64,000 nucleotides of DNA from Dromaius novaehollandiae (Eukaryota > Chordata > Aves > Casuariiformes > Dromaiidae), in the NCBI RefSeq assembly GCF_036370855.1, contig NC_088102.1, positions 72,239,601-72,303,600 on the forward strand, read 5' to 3'. A program made the position numbers and the translations under genes. Below the pieces are notes generated by a model. That model saw only the letters and a program-made list of their open reading frames with translations, was not told where the DNA came from and ran no database searches. Each line of letters starts with the position of its first letter. Position 1 is the first letter of the stretch. Positions 11,581 through 22,210 of this stretch are shown one piece after another.

Positions 11581-12456
11581 CCTACTGACAAGGAGCTCCT
11601 AAGAAATCGAGCTCCATTTCAAGCTGACTGTGCTTCCTCTTGCTTTAGCGTACAAACAGAAATGGAGAGCACACATGATAAGAGAGTTCTTGCAGGCAGT
11701 CTTGATTCTCATGCACTGCTGGACCCTCCTCTCCTGCCTGAGCCCTTTCCCTAAGCACAGCAGCCTGGGAGACCTCATTGGCAAAGCTCCTCCTCCCTTC
11801 CTCCTCCTCTATGTGCCCTTTTTCACTGGAGTTCGGGTCAGCTTATCCAGGCCACCCTCCTGAGACATCAGCTCATCTCCTGAGCCTCACGACAGACCAC
11901 TCTTGTGCTCGGCGGAGGCTCTCCTTCATTTCCTGCTTGCTGCTCTGCCCTCGGGCAGATGCTGGGGAGGTTAAATGTGATGACCACAAAGGCAAGGCCC
12001 TGCCAGGGACACCACCCATGCAGAGCAATGTTAACCTGGGGGAGGTCTCCACTCCTGGCCAGACTGTCCCCTTGACCAGCAGGCTCAAGGGAACCAACAC
12101 CGGTCTCCCATGACCCTCAGATTTGTCCAAGAGCCTCTCAGTTGCTCTGGATTTGCTCCAGGTCTCTGTGGCACTGGCACTGCAAAGAGATACTGATACA
12201 CAGAAGCCTAGCGTTATCATACTCTGAAATGCAGCTGGCTGAGCAGAAACAGAAGCAGGTGGTGAGATGCTGGCTGTTCAGCAGGCCCAGCAGATGCGTG
12301 TGCTCTGACACAGAGCAGCACTCGGGCTGCTGCTGCTGCTTCCGCGTGGGGGCTGGTGTGCAGTGGGGGAATCACCTCCTTCCTACCTCAGCGCTGTATG
12401 GGGCGAGCGTGGCTGTGTGGGGGCTCACAGGCTGAAGGGCACACACCTGCAGGCAA
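11581..12456. other. Spacer A, last part, upstream of gene 2
   Basis: Conserved distal 5' flank. An open stretch near 11,630-11,863 (LSCLSPFPKHSSLGDLIGKA) recurs in all spacers read in full but is not a family I recognise. This may include distal regulatory sequence for the next gene. Confidence 0.5.
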
Positions 12457-12973
12457 CTGGGCAGCGCCTCCATCTGCCCACAGGCCACTGTGAGGGGCCC
12501 AGGCCCTCCTGCCAATGTGCCATGGAGCCTGGGGCTGGGCTTGACTTGGTGCCACCCTGGAGCTTTCTAGCCCAGAGCCAGCCCCAGTGCCTGCCCCATG
12601 TGGAGGGCTGCAGTGCGGAGGGACCTGGTGCCAGAGGTCAGCCCCACAGCAGCAAGGAGGCTGCAGCAGATGCTGCCCGCAGCACAGGACAGTCCCTGTC
12701 AAGGAAGGGCTCTTGTCATGCTCCCTGGCACAGTGTGACACACCCAGACCCATGCGGGATCAGGCATAGGAAGGGCCCACACACCCTGCACCCACTGCAG
12801 CACCCAGGTGGGGAGCTCTGCTCAGATCATCATCAGGCTCCCCACGGGGACAGCCAGGCAGGCACCCACCCACTGGTGGGGAGCGCATGATGCCAGAAGT
12901 GGAGCCGAGACGCATATATGGGCATGCACGGGGATGGAGAAGGTTGTTGGAGGCTGGGGCTCCGTCAGATGGG

Positions 12974-13062
12974 AGATAACCCTCCTGATAACGTCTCAAA
13001 AGGTGCCTAATGCCGTTGATTGGCTCCCCTGGCAGCGGGGCCTGCGCTTCTGCCTATATATT
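12974..13062 (+). promoter_or_regulatory. Promoter of SRCR gene 2
   Basis: AGATAA lies at 12974-12979, TGATAA at 12986-12991, an inverted CCAAT box (ATTGG) at 13019-13023 and TATATATT at 13055-13062. All are kept although the gene body is damaged, so transcription could still occur. Confidence 0.6.
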
Positions 13063-13146
13063 GCCCCCCCCCACCACAGCAGTCTCTGGTGGCCCAGGAG
13101 GCGAGCGGGTGCTGGGGGCTGCACTGTGGGGCAGGAGGTGTTTGGG

Positions 13147-16100
13147 ATGGCCACCATCAGCCAGCTCCTTGCCAGCGCACTGGGGCTGCTGCTGTGCGTG
13201 CAGCTCTGCAGGGGTGAGTGCCTGCAGGCTCCCTGGGGCTGGAGCTGCCTGCCCTCATGCCGAGAGTGGGAGGCAGCCTTGGGGATGGGGAGGCCACCAT
13301 GGGGCTGGGGTGGCCTCCATGGGTCTGTGTGTGACCTTCTGGGTGGGCTTCTCAGAGGCACCAGTGGAGGCACACCACCTGGGCAGCCCTCGGGGCCCAC
13401 AGTGCCTGCACTGTGCTGGGGACAGGGTTTTTGCAGTGGGGCCGAACACTGAGCACATGTGGCAGGACATGTCCTCTGCTGTGTTCACCTTGCATCGGGT
13501 GCTGGACATTCAGGGTCTGGATATGGCCCTACCTTTCTTCACACCTGGTGTCCTGCAGTGCACCCAAGGCTTTTCCACCCACACAGCCATATGCCAGGGT
13601 CCAAAAGCCAGGCCCGCAGTGGGGAGTGGAGGCCATCAGGGCAGGGAACAGCTGTGGGACAGAGCTCCCTGGCCAGCCTGGCAGGGCATGCTACACCAGA
13701 CAACACTGACACCATGCTGGGACTCCATGTCCTCCTTTGTGGTCCCACATGGGCACCCACAGGCACCGGGGAGCTGCGACTGGTTGACGGAGGCAGCCGC
13801 TGCGCCGGCCGGGTGGAGGTGAAGCACGAGGGCCAGTGGGGCACCGTGTGCAGCTATGACTTCATCTGGGATGTCCGTGGGGCCTCCGTGGTCTGCAGGC
13901 AGCTGGGATGTGGCACCGTGGCAAGGACTTCCCCATACATGCCGTTCGGGGCAGGGGCTGGCCAGATTTGGCTGCAACCTTTTCTATGTCGTGGCAGTGA
14001 GACAGCACTCCACCACTGTCCCCACTACGGCTGGGGCCAGCACTACTGTGGCCATGACACAGATGTTGGGGTGACGTGCTCAGGTGAGGGATCAGGATAC
14101 TCTGCCAGGGAGCAGACCCTTGGCTGTGCGCAGTTTGGAGATGGCATGGCTATGCCCAGGGACTTCCCAATGGGGACTGCCTGGGCACAGATGGGGTGCA
14201 GGAGTGGGGCTGCAGTGCACCACACTCACGCCCTGAGGGCACCTCTAATACAGATGCTGTGGAGCTCAGGCTGGTGAATGGAGGTGGTCCCTGTGCAGGC
14301 AGAGTGGAGGTGAAGCTGCGGGGCCAGTGGGGAACGGTGGCAGATGACGTATGGGACATGGAGGATGCCGAGGTGGTGTGTCAGCAGCTGGGCTGTGGCT
14401 CGGCCAAAAGCGCCCATGACTCGACCCACTTTGGGAGAGGGTCTGGACCTACTCAACTGGCTCTTGTGGACTGTCGCGGGGATGAGTCTGCACTCTGGGA
14501 ATGCACTGTCCCGGGATGGGGGCCATACCCTGGCCCCCATGACTGGGATGTTGGTGTGGTCTGCCAAGGTAAGAGCCATGGGGTCCCTCTAGGCTGCCTC
14601 GCACTCAGGCCCCACTATGCCAGCACCATGGTTATGGGGGCAGCCCCCCTGCAAGCCCCCAGCGTGTTCCAGGGACCCCCAAGAGACCCCAGACTCTCTC
14701 CTCCGGCAGGGTTTGTGCGGCTGGTTGGCGGGGACTGCACCTGCTTGGGCCGCGTGGAGGTCAGGCAGGGCCGAGGCTGGGCCACCCTCTGCAAGGCCCA
14801 CGTGGACCTCAACACCGCCCACGTCATCTGCAAGGAGCTGGGTTGCGGAGCAGCTCTGGCCATCACTGGGGCAGCACGCTTTGGGGCAGGAGCTGGGCCC
14901 ATCTGGGACGGGGGCTTTGAGTGTGCATCAACGAATCCCTCCTGTCTGCTTGCACCCGAAGGCTGCCCCATGGCCAGGTCTGCACCCACGCCAGCGACGC
15001 TGCCGTCATCTGCTCCTGTAAGAGAGCAGGGTACGGGGCAGAAGCTGTAGTGGGAGGTGCGGGGAGACGGGCAGCAGGGACAGGGGTGCCCTGGGCAGGG
15101 ACAGGGTAGGGAGGCTGCGGGCTGGCTTGTGGCAGCCCCCAGGGGCACGAGAAGGCAGCGGGGCATGGGGAGGCAGAGGGCTGCCATGCCTGCATGCCCC
15201 CACCATTGCAGAGCAGGGGACATGAGGCCTTCATCTCCAGCGCCCTTTTCTCCCTCCCAGCCTACACGGGCTTCAGGCTGGTGAACGGCAGCACAGAGTG
15301 CACAGGGCAGGTGGAGCTGGAGGCACGCGGCACCTGGGGCTCCCTCTGCGATGCCGGCTGGGACATGCCCGATGCCCAGGTGCTCTGCCACCACCTCGGC
15401 TGCGGCTTTGCCACCTCCGTGCCCCGTGGAGGGTGTTTTGGGACAGGGAGCGGCCCGCTGTGGCAGGACACATTTCACTGCAGTGGGACCAAGTCCCACC
15501 TGGGAGAGTGCCCTGCCACGGTGCTGGGGATCCCTGCTTGCTCACCGGACCACGCTGCCGCAGTCAATTGCTCAGGTGCGTGTGGGGCAGGTGGCGTCAG
15601 ACAGGAGGGCCTGCTGTGGGGAGGGGACCCAGCACCCCAAAAAGGAAGGGTACCCCACTCCCCCTACTGCCACCAGGAGCTGTGGGGCACAGGGCCCATC
15701 TGGGGAAGCAGGGCCATGTCAGGGCAGGAGGAGGGCTGAGCCCAGACACGGCAGCAGGCACATGGGCAGGAGGAGGGCAGTGGGGCCGTGCTGTCCCCCA
15801 GCATCCTGTGGGACTCCTTGGCACCCCACGGTCCCCAAAGAGCCTCAGGACATCTGCCCTCTGTGCGGGGACAGGTGGCACTGAACCCCTGTGGCTGGTG
15901 GATGGGGAGAGCCGCTGCGACGGACACCTGGAGGTGGCCCTGGGTGGGGCCTGGGGCCGAGTCCTGCCACAGCAGTGGGATGACAGCAGTGCAAGCGTGG
16001 TGTGCCGGCAGCTCCAGTGCGGCACGGTGCAGAAGGCCTATGCTGCCCCAGTGCTGGGGCCAGGCTCGAGCCCCCTGGGGCTGAGCGGGCTCCGGTGTGT

Positions 16101-19100
16101 GGGCACAGAGGCTCGCCTGGCCCAGTGCAACTCCACGCTGCCCAGCGCCGTGCCGCCGGACCACGCCGAGGAAGCGGCAGTTGTGTGCTCGGGTGAGTGT
16201 GCCGGGAAGGGCCCCGGAACACTGTGGGGGCCCGAGCGGCTGCCCCAACCCAAGCTGTCTCTGGCTGCAGGGAGCCAGCGCGTGCGGCTGGTGAGTGGCC
16301 CTGGGCGCTGTGCTGGGAGAGTGGAGGTCTACGTGCAGGGGACCTGGAGCCGCGTCTGCGAGGACACCTGGGACCTGTGGGACGCCGCTGTCGTCTGCCA
16401 CCAGTTGGGCTGCGGCGAGGTCCTGGCAGTGCCCGGCTCGGCCCGCTACGGCCGGGGCTCGGGGCCAGTGTGGCTGGGTGCTGGCGCCTGCTCCGGGGCC
16501 GAGGCGACACTCTGGGACTGCCCAGCCCCGGCACCAGCCCCAGCCCTGGCCCCGGGGCAGCGTGGCTGTAAGGAGGGTGCTGGTGCGGCAGCCATCTGCT
16601 CAGGTCAGCACCGCGCTCCACCAGGGCCAGGGCCAGCGGGGCTGTGGGACCGGTTGTGGCATCAGCCCTCCCGACCGGCCTCCCTGCCCACCTCCCCACA
16701 CCCTGGGCAGTCCAGGGAGTGAGACGGCACCTTCGCCCCACTGCCCTGCCGTGTCCACTCCTTAGGATGCTTCTCATGGTGACCCGGGGAGGTGGGCGGA
16801 GTGGCCGGGACAGCAGGGGTGTTGCCCAGCCCCGCCTGAGCTGTGCCTACGCCCCCATGCTACCCCCTTGCAGAGCTCACAGCCCTGCGGCTGGCAGGCG
16901 GCAGCAGCTGCACCGGGCGCCTGGAGGTCTTCTACAACGGGACGTGGGGCAGTGTGTGCGCCAACGGCACCAGCCCTGCCACAGCCGCTGTGGTGTGCCA
17001 GCAGCTGGGCTGTGGGGCTGGGGGCCGGCTGTCACCTACACCCACAACCACACAGGGCTCAGGCCCCGCGTGGCTGGCCTGGGTGCAGTGCGAGCTGGGG
17101 GCCGACTCCCTCTGGCACTGCCCCTCGGCACCCTGGCAGCTGCAGCCCTGTGACTCCCCTGGGGACACCCACATCTTGTGCGACAGGGAGCCTGGAGGTA
17201 CCAGAGCAACTCCCACATCAGCCACGGCAACCAGCTGTCCAGATGGCACATCCTGCACAGGTAGCTCTGCCTGCACAGGGCAGCGCGGTGGCCCCAGGGA
17301 TCCTCCAGCTCGGGGTGGTGCAGCCTCTCTGTCCCGCCAGCCACTCCCCTGCATCCCGCTGTGTGTCCACAGTGATGCAGCATGGGATATGGCCAGACTC
17401 CCTCCAGCCGTGCAGCTCGTGTCGGTGTCGTCGCAGGTGCTCACAGGACCCACGCGGCAGGGGCTGGATCCATGCCGGTGCCCACCATGCTCTGCATCGT
17501 CCTGGGCACCCTGCTCTGCCTGGCCGCGGGGACCCTCACTGTGCAGGCATGGCGCGCCATGGCTCAGCACAGAGGTGGGTTGTGCCAGTGGTCTCTGGGG
17601 CTGAAGCTACTAGGACGAGGAGTCAGGGCAGAGCCAGTCAGGGCTGGGGGCTGCTGATGGCTCCGGGGACTGCCTGGCCATGGGGCGGCCCAGCTGCACA
17701 GGCTGGAGTTGGGTGTGGCAGTGGAAGCCAGGAGGCCAGCGCTGAGCGAAGGCAGGACCCGGCGCAGGACAGAGGCCAGGCAGGGGTGCCAGAGCCACTC
17801 AGAGGATGGGGCAGAGCAGTGGAGCTGGGCCACAGGGTTATCGCGGGCACAGCTGGTGACCCCCTCCATCCCACATTCTGTGCCCACGGCCTGGGGTTAC
17901 GGCTGCCCTTGCTTTCTAGGCCCTGGCAGAGCCACGGATGCAATCTCTGAGGCCGTCTATGAGGAGCTCGACTACACCCTGACACCGGAGTACCAGGAGG
18001 TGCCCAGTGTCTCAGGTGCATGCACCCTGGGACAGGAGCTTCAAGTGTTCAGGCAACGAATCTCTCCTGTCTGCCTGCACCCACAGACTGCCCCATGGCC
18101 AGGGCCACACACTCGCACCGATGCCAGTGTTGTCTGCTCTCATAAGAGCACGGAGCACGGGGAAAAGGCTGCAGAGGGAGGCACTGGGAGACGGGCAGTG
18201 GGGACAGGGGTGCCCTGGGCAGGGACGGGGCATGGAGGCTGTGGGCTGGCTTGTGGCACCCCCCAGGGGTGTGGGGAGGCAGAGGGATGCGGGAGGCAGA
18301 GGGCTGCAATGGCCTGGCAGGCCATGACTCCCAACAGCCCCTCCCTGGCCAGCCCGGCTCAGCCCAGTGCCTCTCCATGGGGAGGGAGGTCCCTGTACTG
18401 AGGCCCCCACGCACCCGCTGCAGCAGCTGGGCTGGGAGCCCGGCCACGTGCAGGCCATGGGGAGCTGCAGCGCAGAGGCATCTCCTGGCCCTCCACAGTC
18501 ACCGCTGTGTGGCAAGGCTGTCCTGCCCAGGGTGCTGGCCAGGCCATGGGTCCAGGCAGCCTCCCCTAACGCCCCATCCTCCAGGCTCCCCGTCGGAGGG
18601 CTCAGTGATGAAGCTGCCATATTGCACCTTCCACAATGTGGAGGCCACCAGCCCCGGGACAGCAGCAGGTACGGGGCCGGGGCGCAGGACTGTGCTGCGG
18701 TGTGCCCAGAGCTGCAGCCCTCTGAGGCAGCTGGTGCCAGCAGGGGCCTCACATGGTGCCTTGGCAGCATGGCCATGTGGCCCTCGGTTATTTTCTGGCC
18801 TGGCACTTGTGGCTGGGGACAAGTCTTGGGCTGCTGGCTCCATTCGAGAGCTGGCAGCCCCATGCAGCAGGCCCTAACATTGGCACCCCCAGTTCCACAG
18901 CCAGTGGGGGCTGGCACAACGCGGCCCCTGCCCCCGCCTTTGTTTCACTGACCATCTGTCGCAGACAACCCTGCCCAGGCACGACCTCCCAGATGGGTAT
19001 AATGATGCCGCGGCCACGCTGCGCCCTGGAGTGGCCCCTGCTCAGGGGCCGAGCAAGGAAGGTGTCTCCGAGGCAGTGGGGCTGGGAGGTAAGAGGCACC

Positions 19101-19402
19101 ACAGCCTGCGTGGCAGTGCTGCTGTTCCCAGCACCGTGCCATCCCACCAGGAGAGGCAGCTTCCCCGCGCTGTGCCGCAGTGGTGGGCAGCGTGTGGGCA
19201 TGGGGGGGATCCCCAGGCGGGTCCTGGCAGCCAGGGGATGAAACAGCCGCTACAGAAACTGGCCTTGCTGACCCCAGTGGGGAGCCCACCCTCGCTGAGC
19301 CACCTGGAGCTGCCGGGAGCTGTGACAAACGCCCTAGCCTCAGCGCCTGGGGACATGGGCTACGGCGACGTTGGCGTCAGCAGCCCCGGGACATCGCTGT
19401 GA
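13147..19402 (+). pseudogene. SRCR gene 2: damaged WC1/CD163-like receptor
   Basis: Exons: 13147-13213, 13763-14083, 14254-14568, 14710-15017, 15261-15575, 15875-16192, 16271-16603, 16874-17260, 17437-17574, 17920-18015, 18585-18668, 18965-19088, 19278-19402. Exon 4 (SRCR3) is 308 nt, not 309, because one base is lost near 14927, so the full-length frame fails. Exon 12 has the same 5-nt loss as gene 1, giving TAA at 19000-19002. Both faults could be bypassed. Skipping phase-1 exon 4 keeps frame, and an AG at 18991-18992 would give an in-frame exon 12 start reading DGYNDA, with a product of about 864 aa. SRCR4 has an extra cysteine (GGCF where the other copies have GGYF). It is probably a pseudogene, but an exon-skipped receptor is possible. 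Confidence 0.75.
18031..18311 (+). repeat. Displaced SRCR3 3' end plus intron 4 inside intron 10 of gene 2
   Basis: Just after the exon 10 donor, the intron contains a diverged copy of the end of an SRCR3 exon (readable as FKCSGNESLLSACTHRLPHG), followed by the early part of intron 4 with its donor-like context. On both sides the sequence returns to ordinary intron 10 as in unit 3 (GCACCCTGGG before, CCTGGCAGGC after). Only unit 2 has it. It lacks an obvious 3' splice site in front and is probably not expressed. Confidence 0.75.
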
Positions 19403-20612
19403 GCACGATGGGGCCACGCTGCAGCAGTCCCTGGGGATGCACGTGGTGCCATGGGGCTCTGCCCCCACGCAGCCACGGCCCAGCCTCAGAGGGCGTTGGC
19501 TGCCTGATTGACCACCCACTCAGGCCTGCCAGGGCCTACGGGCACTGTGGAGATCTGCCTCCATCATCCCGCCAACACAGCCCTCTGGCCATGCCAGACT
19601 TTGTGTGTCCTTCCACTGTGCATTTCTCTCTTTTCTATTGTTCTCATGGCCGGGGCACAGGGCCATGCTGCCACGTGCCCGGAGGTGCAGCCCTCTGATG
19701 CAGCTGGTGGTCTCACGTGGTGCCTGGGCAGCATGGCCATGTGGCCCTCGGTTATTTTCTGGCCTGGCATTCATGGCTGAGGACTAGCCTCAGGGCTGCT
19801 GGCTCCATCCGAGAGCTGGCAGCCCCACACAGTGGGCCCCAACATCGGCAGCCCCAGGTCCATGGCCAGTGGGGGCTGGCACAACGCAACGCCTGCCCCA
19901 GCCTGGGTTTCACTGTCCTGTCTGTTGCAGACACCCCTGCACTGCTCTGGCACAACCCTCCCCAAATGGGTACGGTGATGCTGCGGCCGTGGTGTACTCA
20001 GGAGAGGCCACTGCTCCGGGACTGAGCAACGGAGATGTCTCCGAGCCGGCGGCACTGGGAGGTAAGAGGCGCCGCAGCCCACACAGCAGCGCTGCTGTTC
20101 CCAGCACTGTGCTGTCTGGCCGGGAGAGGTGGCTCCCCCGTGCACTTCCGCGGCAGTGTGCAGTGCCTGGGCACAAGTGGAGCCCCGGGCCTGGACCTGG
20201 CAGACGGGGGATAAAACGGCCCCTAGAGGTACCAGCCATGCTGTCTGCAGAGGGGAGCCGGCCCTCGCTGAGCCACCCAGAGCTGCCGGGAGCCGCGACA
20301 GATGCACCAGCTTCAGCGCCCCAAGACATGGGCTACGACGATGTTGGTGTCAGCGGCCCCGGGACGTTGCTATGAGGATGGCAGGGCCACACTGCAGCAG
20401 TCCCTGAGGACACGCGTGGTGCCATGGGGATCTGCCCCCACGCAGCCACAGGCCAGCCACAGCGGGCATCGCCTGTCTCATTAACCGCCCACTTGGGCCA
20501 GCCAGGGACTATGGGCACCATGGAGATGGGCCTCCATCATCCCTCCTGCGCAGCCCTCCAGGCGCTGCCTGAGTTTGTGCTTCCACTGTGCATTTCTCTC
20601 TCTTCTATTAAA
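18672..20612 (+). repeat. Tandem duplication of intron 11 - exon 13 - 3'UTR in unit 2
   Basis: Two copies of about 970 bp, 18672-19640 and 19648-20612, each hold most of intron 11, exon 12, intron 12, exon 13 and the 3'UTR. The junction lies where the polyadenylation signal would be, so only the second copy keeps one. The copies have diverged, so the event is not very recent. Unit 2 is the only one with this layout. Confidence 0.8.
19931..20375 (+). pseudogene. Second copy of gene 2 exons 12 and 13
   Basis: Duplicate exon 12 spans 19931-20061 and duplicate exon 13 spans 20251-20375, both with intact AG acceptors, and exon 12 with a GTAAG donor. Duplicate exon 12 is 131 nt, two more than the 129 of genes 3-5, so from the usual phase it meets a stop at 20023-20025. 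Duplicate exon 13 is open and encodes the normal end with GYDDVGVSG. If exon 11 or the first exon 12 spliced straight to this exon 13, it could supply the terminal tyrosine motif. Confidence 0.7.
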
Positions 20613-20620
20613 AAAATAAA
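20607..20620 (+). terminator. Polyadenylation signal of unit 2 (second tail copy only)
   Basis: ATTAAA at 20607-20612 and AATAAA at 20615-20620 follow the duplicated last exons. The equivalent place after the first exon 13 (about 19,636-19,642) reads TCTATTGTTCTC and has no signal, so transcripts from gene 2 would run through the duplicate before ending. Confidence 0.6.
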
Positions 20621-21123
20621 AAAATGTTTGGAGCCTCGGCCCCAAGGTGAGGCCTTTGGGCACATTGCCGTATCCCGGGGGTGGCTGGGGTGGACACGGA
20701 GCACGTTCTGCTCAGCGTGAGCTCTGTTGCACGGACCAGTAACTCTCCTGCCGGCCTCACACGGCTCCAGTTAATCGCTGTTGCTGCTGCGGGTGTTTTG
20801 TCCGCACTGTCCTAAGCTGAGACGCCTCCCTACATGGCACCCTGGCTGCTGTGGCCTGCACCCGCCCCAGAGCAGCGCTGCACCAGGTCGACATTCTCCA
20901 TCGCTGCTGGTGCACACTGCCCACGTCAGAGACTGCCACAGAGCAAGTGCTGCTCTGCGGAAAGAGCCAAGCATTGGCAGTGAGGCCCGATGCAGCACTG
21001 GTGGAGCAGCTGATAGGCTTCCTCTCCTCGCTGGAGGTTTCCCTTGCTGTAAGGCAGGCCTGCAGCCCAAACGCAAGGGCAGGACAACAGTGTGACAAGT
21101 GGAGATGTCTTGCAGGGAGGTTA
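20621..21123. other. Spacer B, first part: no gene seen
   Basis: Equivalent of 6945-7440, ending at a deletion of about 240 bp before the CR1 copy. Confidence 0.55.
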
Positions 21124-22012
21124 TGACACATATTCCTGTCCCTTCAGCATCTTAGGAGCCCTTTACTGCACTCACTCCAGGAGCTCCATGTCTCTCTTGT
21201 CTTGAGGAGCCCAGAACTGCACACAGCACTCCAGACGAGGCCTCCCCAGGGCTCAGCAGAGGCACAGGATCACCTCCCTCCACCTGCTGACAACACTCTG
21301 CCTAATGCAGCCCAGCATACCCTTGGCCTTCTTGGCCACAAGGGCACGGTGCTGGCTCACGGTCAGCTTGTTGTCCACCAGGCCTCCCAGGTCCTTCTCT
21401 GCACGGCTGCTTTCCAGCAGGTCAGCCACCACCCTCTACTGCTGCAGTGGGTATTCCTCCCCAGGGGCAGGCCTCTGCACTTCCCTTGATTCAGCTTCAT
21501 GAGGTTCCCCTCTGCCCATCTCCCCAGACTGTCGAGCTCCCTCGGAAGGGCAGCACAGCACTCTGGGGTATCAGCCACTCCTCCTGGTTTTTGATCATCA
21601 GCACACTTGCTGTGGGTGCACTCTGTCCCTTCGTCCACGTCACTGAGGAAGAAGATGAACAGTACTGCACCCAGCAGGGACCCCTGGCAGACACCGCTAG
21701 CTTGCTAGCTACAGGCCTCCAACGAGACTTTGTGCTGCTCATCACAACTCTCTGAGCTCTGCCAGACAGCCAGTTTTAAGCCACCTCACTGTCTGCTCCT
21801 CTAACCCACACTTCCTCAGCTTGCCTGTGAGGATGTGATGGGAGACAGTGTCAAAAGCCTTGCTCAAGTCAAGGGAGACAACTTGCCCTGCTCTCCCCTC
21901 ATCTATCCAGCCAGGCATCCCATCCTAGAAGGCTGTCATGCTGCTTAATCCCTGCTTGCTGTCTTTCACATCCCTCAACACATTAAACTCCAAATGGGCC
22001 TTGACCTTTCGA
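21124..22012 (-). mobile_element. CR1 LINE fragment, spacer B
   Basis: This is the equivalent of the first CR1 copy in the other spacers but shorter. About 240 bp at the CR1 3' end and several hundred bp of the linker are missing compared with spacer A. The polymerase region (KCADDQKPGGVADTPECCA) is still clear on the minus strand. Confidence 0.82.
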
Positions 22013-22013
22013 C

Positions 22014-22210
22014 AAGCACCACACACCACTGTGCTACTGGGAGCTATGGAGATGGGAAAGACAATGACAAGGAGGAAGATCACCGTGGAGTGGGCAGGAG
22101 CAGTCCTTTATACACAGTTTGACTATGTTTTCTACCTCAACTGGAAAGAAATCAGCCCCACTACAGCAGGGAGTGCAGCACACTTGATTTCCAAGCTCTG
22201 TCATTGCCCC
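22014..22210 (+). pseudogene. NLRP-type NACHT domain fragment, spacer B
   Basis: The 5' part (ARLFQPHEEG) has gone, and the Walker A loop has changed from GAAGMGKT to GAMEMGKT, losing a key glycine. LYTQFDYVFYLNWKEISPTT follows in frame. It abuts the shortened CR1 copy. Confidence 0.72.

Larger units (their letters stand above)
1..12456 (+). repeat. Tandem unit 1 (promoter, SRCR gene 1, spacer A)
   Basis: The window opens inside the conserved promoter block: base 1 corresponds to 12457, 26497, 38980 and 51865 in the other units, so the true unit may extend further left. The gene half is closest to unit 4, with the same intron 2 and the same exon 2 apart from a few bases. From about 7.9 kb to the unit end the spacer is nearly identical to spacer C of unit 3, at an offset of about 26,524. 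The 7.15-7.84 kb part instead resembles spacers D and E. The unit is therefore itself a mosaic. Introns are retained, so copying was at DNA level and not by retroposition. Confidence 0.9.
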
